DNA of 64,000 bases, taken from NCBI RefSeq assembly GCF_040219335.1, contig NZ_JAVJSQ010000029.1:62001-126000 (forward strand). The letters are read 5' to 3'. Position numbers and translations under genes: made by a program. Under the pieces are notes generated by a model. It was not told the origin of the DNA, did no database searches, and saw only the letters and a program-made list of their open reading frames with translations. Numbering within the stretch: position 1 is the stretch's first letter; every line of letters starts with the position of its first letter. Of this stretch, positions 20,332-29,303 are shown one piece after another. This DNA is from Gimesia sp. GTDB lineage: Bacteria; Planctomycetota; Planctomycetia; Planctomycetales; Planctomycetaceae.

Positions 20332-21231
20332 ATGAAAAAGTGTCTCGCGTATTTACAATTAATGCGGTTTCCCACGGTGTTCACAGCGATGTCGGACATC
20401 ATCCTGGGGTTTCTGCTGACGCATAATTCGTTTGAGCCACGGCTGGATTTCGGATTATTACTGGTCGCATCAGCGGGCCTGTACCTCGCGGGTATGGTCT
20501 TCAACGATGTGTTCGACCGGAAAGTGGATGCCGAAGAACGGCCGTCACGGCCGATTCCTTCCGGACGCATATCTACTCGGAACGCTGCGGTGCTGGGTGG
20601 TATGTTGATGCTGGCCGGTGTCGGGGCAGCGCAGACGGTGGGGACGCAGAGCCTGATTGTCGCCGGCCTGCTGGTTGTCGCGATTCTGGGCTATGACGTG
20701 ATTCTGAAGAAGACATTCCTTGGTCCGGTCATGATGGGCAGCTGCCGTTTCCTGAACCTGATGCTGGGGGCCAGTGCGGTGGCACGCGAGATCAATCTGT
20801 GGGTCAAACCACAATTACGCATCGCGGCTGCCATGGGACTCTTCATTATGGGGCTCACCTGGTTTGCCCGTATGGAAGCGAAACAGAGTCATCGCGGCCA
20901 CCTTGTTGGTGGCCTGCTGGTGATTAACGCTGGTCTCGGCGGCCTGGTCTGGATGCTGGCGACCTATCCCTGGCCGCGGGAAATCAATCTGACGATGGTC
21001 CTGGCGGCGGCAGGTGTGGTGATTCTGACCATCAACCGGCGGCTGGTGCAGGCCATTCTGAACCCCGCCCCCCAGAACGTGCAGATCGCCGTCAAGACGA
21101 TGCTCATCTCGTACGTGATGCTGAACGCGATCATGGTCTTTGTGTGGACGACCAACCCTGCCTACGCGATTCTGACGGCGGCGTTGCTGCTGCCCACGAT
21201 CCTGCTCTCCCGCTGGATGGCGGTCACCTGA
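20332..21231 (+). CDS. UbiA-family prenyltransferase, EboC-like
   Basis: A 299-residue membrane prenyltransferase with eight or nine helices. The first Asp-rich motif is NDVFDRKVDAEERPSRPIPSG (about 63-83), the second region is GYDVILKKTFLGPVMMGSCRFLNLMLG (about 122-148). The R-x-x-N-L-x-L-G wording is closer to EboC-type proteins than to UbiA of ubiquinone synthesis, which fits the pairing with inositol-phosphate synthase. The other ebo genes (eboA, B, D, E, F) are not in the window, so only a partial match to that system is claimed. A role attaching a polyprenyl chain to an inositol- or sugar-derived head group for export or envelope lipids is an inference. Confidence 0.82.
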   Translation: MKKCLAYLQLMRFPTVFTAMSDIILGFLLTHNSFEPRLDFGLLLVASAGLYLAGMVFNDVFDRKVDAEERPSRPIPSGRISTRNAAVLGGMLMLAGVGAAQTVGTQSLIVAGLLVVAILGYDVILKKTFLGPVMMGSCRFLNLMLGASAVAREINLWVKPQLRIAAAMGLFIMGLTWFARMEAKQSHRGHLVGGLLVINAGLGGLVWMLATYPWPREINLTMVLAAAGVVILTINRRLVQAILNPAPQNVQIAVKTMLISYVMLNAIMVFVWTTNPAYAILTAALLLPTILLSRWMAVT

Positions 21232-21259
21232 TCGGGGCAGGCAGAGAAGTCCGTTTGAC

Positions 21260-21526
21260 TTATACCGGCTGGAAGCCCATGACCTGGTAGCGGGCCAGTT
21301 CCATTGTGTCGGTCAGCTTGATGGCACTGATCGCTTCATAAGACAGCATGACTTTGCGCGCTCCCTGGGAATCCGGTTTGTCCCGCTCCAAAAGCACCAC
21401 GCCCGTAGAGAGCAGGAAGTTCTGAAAAGGAATCGTTTCCTGGTAATTCGTGACGATGATACCCTGTTTGGGGATCACTTCGGGCCAGTTCTCTAGAATG
21501 GAACGCCATCCTTCTGCACTTTGCAT
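21260..21526 (-). CDS. Small conserved-looking protein, unknown function
   Basis: An 88-residue protein starting MQSAEGWRSILENWPEVIPKQGIIVTNYQETIPF. It has no signal peptide or membrane helix. The sequence looks like a compact alpha/beta domain with a hydrophobic core (GVVLLERD, ARKVMLSYEAISAIKL) and ends GFQPV. The codon pattern suits a real gene. Its reading frame runs against the convergent prenyltransferase with 28 bases between stops. I do not recognise a family; the SYEAISAIKLTD wording suggests an SH3-like or LSm-like small barrel, which is only a guess. Confidence 0.6.
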   Translation of the reverse strand: MQSAEGWRSILENWPEVIPKQGIIVTNYQETIPFQNFLLSTGVVLLERDKPDSQGARKVMLSYEAISAIKLTDTMELARYQVMGFQPV

Positions 21527-21721
21527 GGTAATTGTCTTTCGAAGGAAATAGGGAAAAACTCAAACACCACGCAAGATAGGATTTCCCGATCATTTCAGCA
21601 AGAGGAACATTCGGGGATGAAGCATGGTTTTCTCCGCGGGAGTGGAACGATATGATTCAGAGGCGGGCGCCCGTATCACTGATAATTCCCTGGATCTCCT
21701 TCTAGTAGAAAATAGCGTTCC

Positions 21722-22951
21722 TTGAGTGTGAAACGAGAACCCGTCGCGATTTCCTTTGCGGAATTTGTGGCGATGATGGCTTTGATGCAGTCGCTGGTAG
21801 CACTTTCGATCGATGCGATGCTGCCTGCCCTGACAGAAATCGGTCAGGATCTGGGTGCCCGTGAAGCCAATGACAGCCAGCTGATTGTCTCCTTTCTGTT
21901 TCTGGGACTCGCGTTCGGGCAGGGCGTGTATGGTCCACTCTCAGATACCACCGGCCGAAAACCAGCTGTCTACCTCGGATTCGGTCTGTTTCTGACAGGC
22001 AGTCTGTTTTCACTGTTTGCTACAGATCTGAACGTAATGCTCGGGGGGCGGTTTCTCCAGGGGCTCGGGCTGGCAGCGCCCCGGTGTGTCATCGTGGCGA
22101 TTGTCCGCGATCAGTACGAAGGCCCCGCGATGGCCCGGGTGATGTCGTTCGTGATGACGATCTTCATTTTTGTTCCGGCGATCGCACCCACCCTGGGTCA
22201 GGGGATTTTACTGATCGCACACTGGCGCGCCATCTTTGCTGCGCTCTTGGTCTGCGGACTGCTGACCCTGGCCTGGTTTGCGCTGCGTCTGCCCGAGACG
22301 CTGAGCGTAGAACGGCGGATTCCCTTCTCAGTCGCGCGCATCAAGTCTGCTGTGATTGAAGTCTGCTCACACCGCGTTTCACTCGGTTACACGATATCTT
22401 TGGGGTTGATCTCCAGTGCGTTCCTGGGATATTTAAGTTCCGCCCAGCAGATCTTTCAGAAACAGTACAAACTGGGAACCATGTTTCCGCTGTACTTCGC
22501 CATCCTGGCCCTCTGTATCGGCAGTGCTTCGTTTGTGAACGGGCGACTGGTCATGCGGTTCGGGATGCAGAACCTGTCGCGGTGGTCCAAACAGTTTTCG
22601 ACGGTCATCTCCCTGCTGTTCTTCGTGTACGTTCTGAGTACGGGAGGACAGCCCCCGCTGTGGACGATGATGGGCTACATGATGATCATTCTGTTCTGCT
22701 TTGGGATCATGTATGGCAATCTGAATGCGATGGCAATGGAGCCACTGGGGCATATCGCCGGCATCGGAGCGGCGGTGATGGGCGCACTTTCTACGCTGAT
22801 CTCGGTTCCCTGCGGGATTCTGATTGGTCACAGTTATAACGGCACCGTCATTCCGGTCATCAGTGGATTCATGCTGTCCGGAGTGTTGATTGTGGTTGTG
22901 ATGCACTGGGTGGAATCCGCGCCGACACAACCCACGGAAGAGACTGCCTGA
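21722..22951 (+). CDS. Bcr/CflA-family MFS drug efflux transporter
   Basis: A 409-residue major facilitator with twelve predicted helices. The loop 2-3 motif reads GPLSDTTGRKPAVYLG (about 75), and the region DAMLPALTEIGQDLGA (about 30) with RFLQGLGLAAPRCVIVAIVRDQYEG (about 112) is typical of the Bcr/CflA drug:H+ antiporters. The C-terminal half is less conserved. The apparent start is TTG 21722 (GTG 21728 is an alternative) with no strong SD, so the first residues are uncertain. No regulator gene is adjacent. Export of a small toxic compound is expected from the family; the substrate cannot be told. Confidence 0.82.
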   Translation: MSVKREPVAISFAEFVAMMALMQSLVALSIDAMLPALTEIGQDLGAREANDSQLIVSFLFLGLAFGQGVYGPLSDTTGRKPAVYLGFGLFLTGSLFSLFATDLNVMLGGRFLQGLGLAAPRCVIVAIVRDQYEGPAMARVMSFVMTIFIFVPAIAPTLGQGILLIAHWRAIFAALLVCGLLTLAWFALRLPETLSVERRIPFSVARIKSAVIEVCSHRVSLGYTISLGLISSAFLGYLSSAQQIFQKQYKLGTMFPLYFAILALCIGSASFVNGRLVMRFGMQNLSRWSKQFSTVISLLFFVYVLSTGGQPPLWTMMGYMMIILFCFGIMYGNLNAMAMEPLGHIAGIGAAVMGALSTLISVPCGILIGHSYNGTVIPVISGFMLSGVLIVVVMHWVESAPTQPTEETA

Positions 22952-23051
22952 ACCGGTCCAGACTGCGGCAGAATTAACAAAACGGATCGTTTCTGGTAAG
23001 GTAACGTTTTCTAAAGCCGTTCCCTCAAATATTGCTGCCTCAGGACTTACG

Positions 23052-23960
23052 ATGAGTTATCAGTTCGAACAAGGTGAATCACTGGCAGACGGCGTGCGTC
23101 GGATTGCCGGTCATCAGGTGCATAAGGCAATCCAGGAACTGCAGGATTCAGAATCGGACCGGCACGAGGCCATTCATGAAGTTCGCAAACGGTTCAAGAA
23201 ACTGCGGGGGTTGATTCGAATCGTCCGGTCGGGACTGGGAGACGACTACAGCCGCATCAATGTCTGGTATCGCGATGCAGGACGCAGGCTGTCCCGCGTA
23301 CGCGATGCGGAATCGATGCTGGAATCTCTGGCGAAACTCAAGAAACGCTTCGACGATCCCGCGTACGTAGACCTGTTTGCCGCTTTTGAACGCTGCTTCC
23401 AGGAACGCAAGCAGCAGCTGGTGGAAGAGTGGATTGACCTGGATCAGGAACTGCAGCAGCTGTGTGATGAACTACAGACTGCACACCAGCAGATTGACGA
23501 GTGGAAGATCAAAGGCAAATCGGACAAGATTCTCAAAACCGGATTGCAGCGGAATTACCGTCGCGGTGCTGAGGCTCTGGCGGAACTGTACGTGCAACCT
23601 CACGATGAACTCTTTCACGAGTGCCGCAAACGTAGCAAGTATCTGATGTATCATCTGCGGCTGCTGAAAAAAATCTGGGAGCCGATCATGGCAGCCCAGC
23701 TTGAGGAACTCGATCAGTTAAATGACTACCTCGGCGATGATCACGATCTGGCGGTGATGACCAGTCAGCTGACCAGCGAACCGGAGCGGTTCGGCGCGAC
23801 CAGCGACGTCGATCAACTCATAACGCTGATCGGTCAACAGCGGGAAGAACTACAATCAGCGGGCCTGGCACTGGCCGATCGCATCTATGCGGAACAGCCC
23901 AAAGCATTCGCCCAGCGTCTGCAGGCTTACTGGAAACTGTGGCAGAACCAGTCGTCGTAA
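23052..23960 (+). CDS. CHAD-domain protein
   Basis: A 302-residue helical protein. The CHAD domain (conserved histidine alpha-helical domain) spans almost the whole length: HEAIHEVRKRFKKLRGLIRIVR (about 38-59), WYRDAGRRLSRVRDAESMLESL (about 75-96), HECRKRSKYLMYHLRLL (about 192) and LNDYLGDDHDLAVM (about 222-235). The strongly basic helices with spaced His and Arg bind polyphosphate in characterised members, so a link to polyphosphate granules is likely. No CYTH domain is fused and no ppk or ppx gene is nearby. The ATG is preceded by CAGGA at suitable distance. Confidence 0.88.
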   Translation: MSYQFEQGESLADGVRRIAGHQVHKAIQELQDSESDRHEAIHEVRKRFKKLRGLIRIVRSGLGDDYSRINVWYRDAGRRLSRVRDAESMLESLAKLKKRFDDPAYVDLFAAFERCFQERKQQLVEEWIDLDQELQQLCDELQTAHQQIDEWKIKGKSDKILKTGLQRNYRRGAEALAELYVQPHDELFHECRKRSKYLMYHLRLLKKIWEPIMAAQLEELDQLNDYLGDDHDLAVMTSQLTSEPERFGATSDVDQLITLIGQQREELQSAGLALADRIYAEQPKAFAQRLQAYWKLWQNQSS

Positions 23961-24105
23961 AGAATGTGATCGCAGCAGGTCTGGGAATGCGTTCTTGTAT
24001 TCGTGCTCTGTTCCGGGTACAGTGATTTTTCCGTTCCCATGCAAAACCGCAGCGTATCGCGTTTCGACAGCGGTTGACTTCTGAAGATGAGCCACGGAGA
24101 TCACG

Positions 24106-24801
24106 ATGGACTCAAACGAGCACAGTGAATCACAGACGCCAACCTCCACGCCGGAGACAGACCGGCAGCATCCACCTTATCGCTCTCCGCTGATCGTCAG
24201 AGGACTGGTGTTCGCGTTTCTGATTCTGCTGGTAGTCGGCATCTATTCCGGTCGCCTCTTCAAACCCACAGAGCAGGCACATTCCTTTAAGAGTGAAATG
24301 CAGCCGCTGGGCCTGGCGTATCACGAGTTTCATCAGAAACGGGAACGCTCTCCTTCCAGCCTGGAAGATCTGCAGGACTTCATCGACAACCCTCCGCCTC
24401 CCCCGAAAGCGGATGGGATCGTCCCTCCCGATTCCGTAGTTGTGGTTACGATCCCCGAGAGTCTGAAAAAGATGATTGAAGCGGGGAAGGTCGTCGTCAT
24501 TTGGAATGCCGTGCTGACAGACTCGGGTCAGGAGAACGACAAGTACCTGCTGGCCTACACCGCAGACATCGCTGACAACGGCGGCTTTGCACTCACTGCA
24601 GCAGGCCGTGTATTGGAACTGACGGCAGAGGAATTCAAAGCCTATCCACTGGTGCCGACAGTCACTGACGAAGTGAAACCAGACGACGCTGAGGCCCCTG
24701 AGAAAGATTCGGGAGAATCAACGGAAAAGCAGCAGTCAGATGCAGAACAACCCCCGTCAGAACCATCGCCGCAGGAATCGACTCCCGCCAACAAGGGTTA
24801 A
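24106..24801 (+). CDS. Single-pass membrane protein with acidic proline-rich tail
   Basis: A 231-residue protein with one membrane helix near residues 31-48 (LIVRGLVFAFLILLVVGIYSG) after a polar cytoplasmic start. The outer part begins with a helix (SEMQPLGLAYHEFHQKRERSPSSLEDLQDF, about 62-91). Its wording recalls the 'LG.A.H.FH...G..P.S..DL' phrase of planctomycete pseudopilin-like (DUF1559-type) proteins, here without an N-terminal cleavage motif. A compact beta domain follows, then a disordered Glu/Pro/Ser-rich tail from about 180. The function is unknown. Its stop overlaps the stop of the convergent acetyltransferase gene by four bases. Confidence 0.65.
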   Translation: MDSNEHSESQTPTSTPETDRQHPPYRSPLIVRGLVFAFLILLVVGIYSGRLFKPTEQAHSFKSEMQPLGLAYHEFHQKRERSPSSLEDLQDFIDNPPPPPKADGIVPPDSVVVVTIPESLKKMIEAGKVVVIWNAVLTDSGQENDKYLLAYTADIADNGGFALTAAGRVLELTAEEFKAYPLVPTVTDEVKPDDAEAPEKDSGESTEKQQSDAEQPPSEPSPQESTPANKG

Positions 24802-25322
24802 GTAATTCCGTCTTCCGGACATTCGGGGATTCGCAGCAGGGAAATCAGCAGCCCCCGTTTCTGTCCGTTTACTTCAGCGATTTCGGGCAGGTGCCCGCAG
24901 ACTTCGAAACCGAACTTTTCATTCAGATGTTTCGTGCCTTCGTTGTGATCGAAGTGCATGCCGACCAGGGTTGTGATGCCCAGGGAAGGGCAGGCATCGA
25001 TCATTTTCTGGAGCAGAAATGTGCCCAGTCCCTGTTTCTGGTGGGAGTTCGCCAGGTAGAGACTGACTTCGGCCGTCTTGTCATACGCCGGTCGTCCTGC
25101 GTAAAACGAAGTCACGTAGATGCAACCGGCGATCTGTCCCGCTTCGTCTTCAACCACCCAGATGGGCCGCTTGTCTGGTGAGAACTGGGCAAACCATGTT
25201 CGGCGGCTTTCAGCGGTAATCGGCTTGGTATCCGCTGTCGCGGTGCCGGCGGGAATCGACTGGTTGTAGATGTCGACAATTGCAGGCAGGTCATTAAGAG
25301 TGGCATCGCGGGTCGTGAACAT
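24798..25322 (-). CDS. GNAT acetyltransferase, phosphinothricin-type
   Basis: A 174-residue GNAT-fold N-acetyltransferase. The start TTRDATLNDLPAIVDIYNQSI and the acetyl-CoA loop HQKQGLGTFLLQKMID (about 103-118, Q-x-x-G-x-G/A form) match the phosphinothricin/methionine sulfoximine acetyltransferase branch, as do the phrases EVSLYLAN before the loop and HFDHNEGTKHLNEKFGFEVCGHL after it. It probably acetylates a small amine or amino-acid analogue; resistance to a glutamate analogue is possible but not shown. A separate promoter is expected between it and the upstream channel gene on the same strand. Confidence 0.82.
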   Translation of the reverse strand: MFTTRDATLNDLPAIVDIYNQSIPAGTATADTKPITAESRRTWFAQFSPDKRPIWVVEDEAGQIAGCIYVTSFYAGRPAYDKTAEVSLYLANSHQKQGLGTFLLQKMIDACPSLGITTLVGMHFDHNEGTKHLNEKFGFEVCGHLPEIAEVNGQKRGLLISLLRIPECPEDGIT

Positions 25323-25406
25323 GGGACTTTATCTACTTGAGTTTTGAGGATGCGATCAGCGTCACAATCACGCCGATTGTTAGACATGTTTTAGCATGTC
25401 AGACAT

Positions 25407-26501
25407 TCATAGTACAAATGAGATCACGATGACCGCTACCAGAATGAGCGGGTACAGGATCCGCGACCAGAAATCGAGTTGCGCCACCAGACGTTTATTC
25501 TGAATACTTTCGCCCTTGAGCAGGTAGGTGTTTGTCACCGTCTGGATCAATCCTGAAAACACCGTGAGGGTCGACAGCATAATGAAACGGTCGATGCGCG
25601 TGATATAGGAAATCCGCGGCAGCAGAACCGTGATCGCAAACAGGTAAGCGACCAGAGTCAGGAACGCGGACGTGGAGATCCCGATGTTGGTTCCTGACTG
25701 TTCCGGATTCAGCCAGCGGGGCAGCCAGGACATGATCACGATCAGACATAACGGCAGAATGACCTTTAAGATGTAGTATTCGGGCTGTCGGGCAACCTGG
25801 ATTTTCATTTCGTAGCCAGCGACGCCGATGGGTCCCTGGTCTGGATAGTACGGTGCCGATTTTGCTTCGAAGGAGAGAATATCAAAGTCGGGTAAGGAAA
25901 AGTGCGGAGCCAGGTTGGAAGTTCTCCCCAGTTCGCCAACCCAGGGTGTCATGCTGACCTGATTCTCAGAAAAGCCCGGGGCCACCAGTTGGATCGAGAG
26001 TTCCTGTCGGTCAAACGGAAAGTCGTGCAGGTTCAGTGGCTGTGAAAAATGCCCCCAGACTTTCTGCCGATAAATGACGGTCCCGTCCGGCAGGATTTCC
26101 GCCGTTTCGGGATACGACTTCCAGGCATTCTGCTGTCCAATGATGGTCAGGCGCGGATTCCAGAGATCGGCCAGATCGACGTGCAGCGGTCCGGGGCCTG
26201 CATGTTGGAGCAGGGGGCTGTTCCAGCGGGCTTCATAATACACGCTGGCGGCGAAGCTCTGATCGGCGGAGTTGATTTCATCAATATCAATCACATAAAT
26301 CAGGGCCTGCACCTCAGTCGCTTCACCCGGACTGGCGGGACGCTTCAGTTCCGGCTTGGCCTCTTCAACCAGGGTTGACTTCAGAGGACTTTTTGCTGCA
26401 CTGGGATCAGTGGGACCAGGGGCAACTTCCTGAGCAAAAGCAGGGACTGGCAACAGCAGCCCGAGGCAGACCAGAAAGCGAGGCAGAAACGCGTTTGCCA
26501 A
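25407..26501 (-). CDS. Pentameric ligand-gated ion channel homologue (Cys-loop receptor family)
   Basis: A 364-residue protein with a signal peptide (cleaved near AFAQ), an extracellular beta domain (about 60-238) and four membrane helices (about 242-260, 270-292, 303-325 and 344-363). Family landmarks are readable: the LWNPRLTI strand (113-120), [14 protein letters not shown] (139-152), the Cys-loop equivalent [16 protein letters not shown] (157-172) with the conserved FPFD but no flanking cysteines, [12 protein letters not shown] entering helix 1, and the helix 2-3 phrase [12 protein letters not shown]. As in GLIC and ELIC, the disulfide is absent. An insert of about 35 Pro/Lys/Glu-rich residues precedes the ligand domain. 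The ligand, and whether it conducts ions or protons, are unknown. Confidence 0.88.
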   Translation of the reverse strand: MANAFLPRFLVCLGLLLPVPAFAQEVAPGPTDPSAAKSPLKSTLVEEAKPELKRPASPGEATEVQALIYVIDIDEINSADQSFAASVYYEARWNSPLLQHAGPGPLHVDLADLWNPRLTIIGQQNAWKSYPETAEILPDGTVIYRQKVWGHFSQPLNLHDFPFDRQELSIQLVAPGFSENQVSMTPWVGELGRTSNLAPHFSLPDFDILSFEAKSAPYYPDQGPIGVAGYEMKIQVARQPEYYILKVILPLCLIVIMSWLPRWLNPEQSGTNIGISTSAFLTLVAYLFAITVLLPRISYITRIDRFIMLSTLTVFSGLIQTVTNTYLLKGESIQNKRLVAQLDFWSRILYPLILVAVIVISFVL

Positions 26502-26777
26502 TCAAGTGTTCCTTATCGAGAAGTGGGATCAGACTGGCCGGGAAATCCAGGGCGAGGTCTGTCTCTTTGATTATACCCACGGCCTGAGGGTTGATCCCTC
26601 TGAATCTTTCCACAGTTCATCAATCAGTGGAAATGCATACTTTGGTCTCTCTCGACCAAAAAAAGCAATATTACTCTGTGTACCGGTTTCGGAAATTGAC
26701 AGAAAAGTTTATGACAGGAACTGTCTGCTGTCGCGGAGCAGGGGGAAGTGGGAGAGGAAATCGAGGAAAGCGGTGAG

Positions 26778-27239
26778 ATGATTGAGGATTTGCGAGAGCT
26801 GAAGTTCGAACGACTGGAGGACGCGGTTGCGGAAGTGGAGTCGCTGTTACGGACCGGCTACACCCAGCGGGGCAAGTGGAATCTGGCCCAGATCTGTCGG
26901 CACTTGTCTCTGGTGCAGGATCCCGCACTCGACGGATACCCAAAGTGGATGCTGATCTACGCCCCTCTCTGGCCGGTGATGCGTCGGCTGTTCCTGCCGC
27001 GTCTGCTCAAGGGAGATTCTCCCCAGGGAATTCCGACAACTCCGATCTTCGTCCCGGCAGCGGACCTGGCAGACGCAGTGGAAGCGGAACACTTTGCCGA
27101 GAGCGTGGCCCGCTTCAAATCCCATGAGGGACGCTACCACTGGCATCCCGGCTTCGGCCGCCTGGATCGCGAAACGCTGGAAACCGTTTACACAACCCAC
27201 GCCGCCCATCACCTGCGGTTTCTGGAGCCGGTGAGGTAG
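26778..27239 (+). CDS. DUF1569 (DinB-like) protein
   Basis: A 153-residue protein from ATG 26778, chosen because GAGGA lies about ten bases upstream. A GTG at 26748 would add ten residues but has its purine run touching the start. The helical sequence with GKWNLAQICRHLSLVQD (about 39-55) and the closing TTHAAHHLRFL is typical of DUF1569, a branch of the DinB/YfiT four-helix metal-binding superfamily: His in CRHL and the HAAHH group would bind the metal. The family has no settled function; thiol-dependent transferase activity is known for some relatives. Confidence 0.75.
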   Translation: MIEDLRELKFERLEDAVAEVESLLRTGYTQRGKWNLAQICRHLSLVQDPALDGYPKWMLIYAPLWPVMRRLFLPRLLKGDSPQGIPTTPIFVPAADLADAVEAEHFAESVARFKSHEGRYHWHPGFGRLDRETLETVYTTHAAHHLRFLEPVR

Positions 27240-27244
27240 ATCTG

Positions 27245-28564
27245 TCAATGATGATTGTTTCCTGAAAACAGGCCCAGTTCTAATGCTACTTTGAACTGTT
27301 CTCGATATTGGCCGATCGATTTATTTTCGTAGGCAGTAATTATATTCTGCAGGGGGTCATCGGAAGTCTGAGAGAGCCGTTCGTATTCTATCATCAGTCG
27401 TTCTTCGATAAATTCAATTCCCCTTGAGGCTTCGGGGAGTACCAGCACCTGTTCAGGATTTAATCCCAGTAAGTTTTGAAAATAGGGTAACGGACATTCC
27501 AGCAGTCCCCAGTCTTCATATAAGGGGGAAAGTAAAAAAGAATCGAGAAGTTCCTGATACGTGGTAGCAAGATAAGCTGTCACCGACCCATTTTTATTCT
27601 GAAATACTCCCGGATAATCCTGTAGGTTATATTCTCTTTCTTTCTCCAAATTTTTGAGTTCAATCAACCAGGGCTTCAGCAGGTTGACAACTTCCAGGTC
27701 TGTCGCGGATTCGTCCCCCAAGGGAACGTTCATAAACTGTTCATTCTTGAAACGCAGCCGGGAATCGGAAGTGATCTCCGGTAAAAATGAAATTCCAGAG
27801 TAGTGTTTCCCCTCAGCAAAATGAAATTGTTCCCGTGTTGATGTTCCCTGTTCCAGCGCTGCTTTCATTTCTTTCAATAACCCGGTGGGGCCAAAGAGAA
27901 ATGGATAGAAACCGGGAAACCTGATTTTCAGCAGGGGAAGAGCGGCGGGCCATCTTTTGATGCGATTGACGATGGATTTATTAACAAAATCTGAAACGCC
28001 GTTATCATAAATCTCTGAATACAACTCATCTAATTGATAGGCAAAGCCGAGGTAACCTGGTAAATCAGAAAACGCATTCAGAGCGGCTGTAATCTGATCC
28101 AGGGCAAGCTTGTTACCAGACAGCGTTTCTCCTGATTCAGGAATGTCTATGACCAGTTCGAGGATCGAGGGATAAAAATCAATCGACTGGTATTTCAGCT
28201 CTGACTTTCTGCCATGGATAGTGATAGCAATAGAGTGGTCGTGTCGTCGCTTCGTTTCTGTTGGCTTTTGTACCACCCAGAGGGGATTCAGAGGCGAAAC
28301 AGACAGACATCCAGTCATTGACTTCAACCAGTGTGGTGATTTCGAAGCGGCTTTCATTTTCAGATACACAAAATTCGCCTGAAACTCCCTGGTCATCTCT
28401 TTGATTTTCTCGACATCGCAGGAACGTGTCGTTTGGATCTGGGACCGCCAGATTTCCATCTTGCAGGTATATTTCGAACCCGCAAACAGCGCAAACGGGA
28501 GGTCGAGAGCCTCCAGTATCTGTTCGTCTTCCTGGGGAAGAATCAGGGAAAAATAGAGCTTCAT
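27245..28564 (-). CDS. Unrecognised protein, accessory islet
   Basis: A 439-residue protein I cannot assign. It has no signal peptide or membrane helix and begins MKLYFSLILPQEDEQILEAL. It appears to be a mixed alpha/beta cytoplasmic protein with many aromatic residues. A few phrases (DFYPSILELVIDIPE, FYPFLFGPTGLLKEM, YQELLDSFLLSPLYEDWG) look conserved in character but match nothing I recall. The coding sequence is visibly more AT-rich than its neighbours, with frequent AAA, AAT, TTT and ATT codons, as is the next gene upstream on the same strand. The two are separated by 37 bp and probably co-transcribed. An immunity-, defence- or contact-system protein of recent arrival is possible, with no direct evidence. 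Confidence 0.6.
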   Translation of the reverse strand: MKLYFSLILPQEDEQILEALDLPFALFAGSKYTCKMEIWRSQIQTTRSCDVEKIKEMTREFQANFVYLKMKAASKSPHWLKSMTGCLSVSPLNPLWVVQKPTETKRRHDHSIAITIHGRKSELKYQSIDFYPSILELVIDIPESGETLSGNKLALDQITAALNAFSDLPGYLGFAYQLDELYSEIYDNGVSDFVNKSIVNRIKRWPAALPLLKIRFPGFYPFLFGPTGLLKEMKAALEQGTSTREQFHFAEGKHYSGISFLPEITSDSRLRFKNEQFMNVPLGDESATDLEVVNLLKPWLIELKNLEKEREYNLQDYPGVFQNKNGSVTAYLATTYQELLDSFLLSPLYEDWGLLECPLPYFQNLLGLNPEQVLVLPEASRGIEFIEERLMIEYERLSQTSDDPLQNIITAYENKSIGQYREQFKVALELGLFSGNNHH

Positions 28565-28601
28565 TCTATACCTGTTCCACTATGCCAGGTTGAACTGACT
28601 T

Positions 28602-29228
28602 TTAATCATTTGTGATCTTTCGATAGTTCATGACCACGGCTCCATTTCTAGTGATCGCGTAGTCAACACCGATCAGGTACAATTCAAAATAGTGATTAAA
28701 GTTGAGGTCTGTATTCAGGAGATCCGCAGTCAGTACCCACTGCAGGTGCAGATTACTTGCCAGACCATAAAATGCATTGCTCAATGCTCTGATTTTACCG
28801 TCGCTGTTCGCAAGTTGTCCTACAAAAAAGTCGCTCAGACTATGAATGAATTGATGGTTTAAATCACTGTCAACAGCGACCTCGAAATGTGTTTCATTTT
28901 TAACTTCTTCTGCTATTCCTCGATCGATTGCATCCAAGACAGGTTGTGAATTGATGAGTTGTCGCATCTCCTTGAGGTCGCTGTGTACAAGATCAATAAT
29001 GTCTGACTCTGTTTTATCTTCTGCACGAGCATCCATCCGAATCATTTTTTCAAGTATGTGTTCCGAATTGGAAACGTGGCTGAAAATAAGGGCCAGGTCC
29101 TGCTTATCTTTTTCCGTCAGCGGAGCCAGATAGAGCTCCATGAACATGGTGGCGAAATGGTTTGGATCAACCGTATGCTCATCCTCACAGAAGAGAAGCC
29201 AATCTTGTAATTCCTGGGGTTCGATCAT
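28602..29228 (-). CDS. Unrecognised protein, accessory islet (first gene of pair)
   Basis: A 208-residue acidic, mostly helical protein starting MIEPQELQDWLLFCEDEHTVDP. The middle part is charged and helical (SNSEHILEKMIRMDARAEDKTESDIIDLVHSDLKE). The C-terminal third turns into beta-rich sequence ending GVDYAITRNGAVVMNYRKITND. No family is recognised, and there is no signal peptide or membrane helix. Like the following gene it is AT-richer than its surroundings and looks like part of the same two-gene insert. It could be a regulator or partner of the larger protein. Confidence 0.6.
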   Translation of the reverse strand: MIEPQELQDWLLFCEDEHTVDPNHFATMFMELYLAPLTEKDKQDLALIFSHVSNSEHILEKMIRMDARAEDKTESDIIDLVHSDLKEMRQLINSQPVLDAIDRGIAEEVKNETHFEVAVDSDLNHQFIHSLSDFFVGQLANSDGKIRALSNAFYGLASNLHLQWVLTADLLNTDLNFNHYFELYLIGVDYAITRNGAVVMNYRKITND

Positions 29229-29303
29229 CGATAGCTACAATAAAAGAAAAGTAAATAGCTTCACTAGAATACGAACTGCTTAAACGAGGAGAATCCGGGT
29301 ACC

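Noticed and set aside
26506-26781. A 91-residue plus-strand frame upstream of the DUF1569 gene
   Set aside because: Poor coding character, no SD, and it overlaps the probable promoter region of the divergent ion-channel gene.
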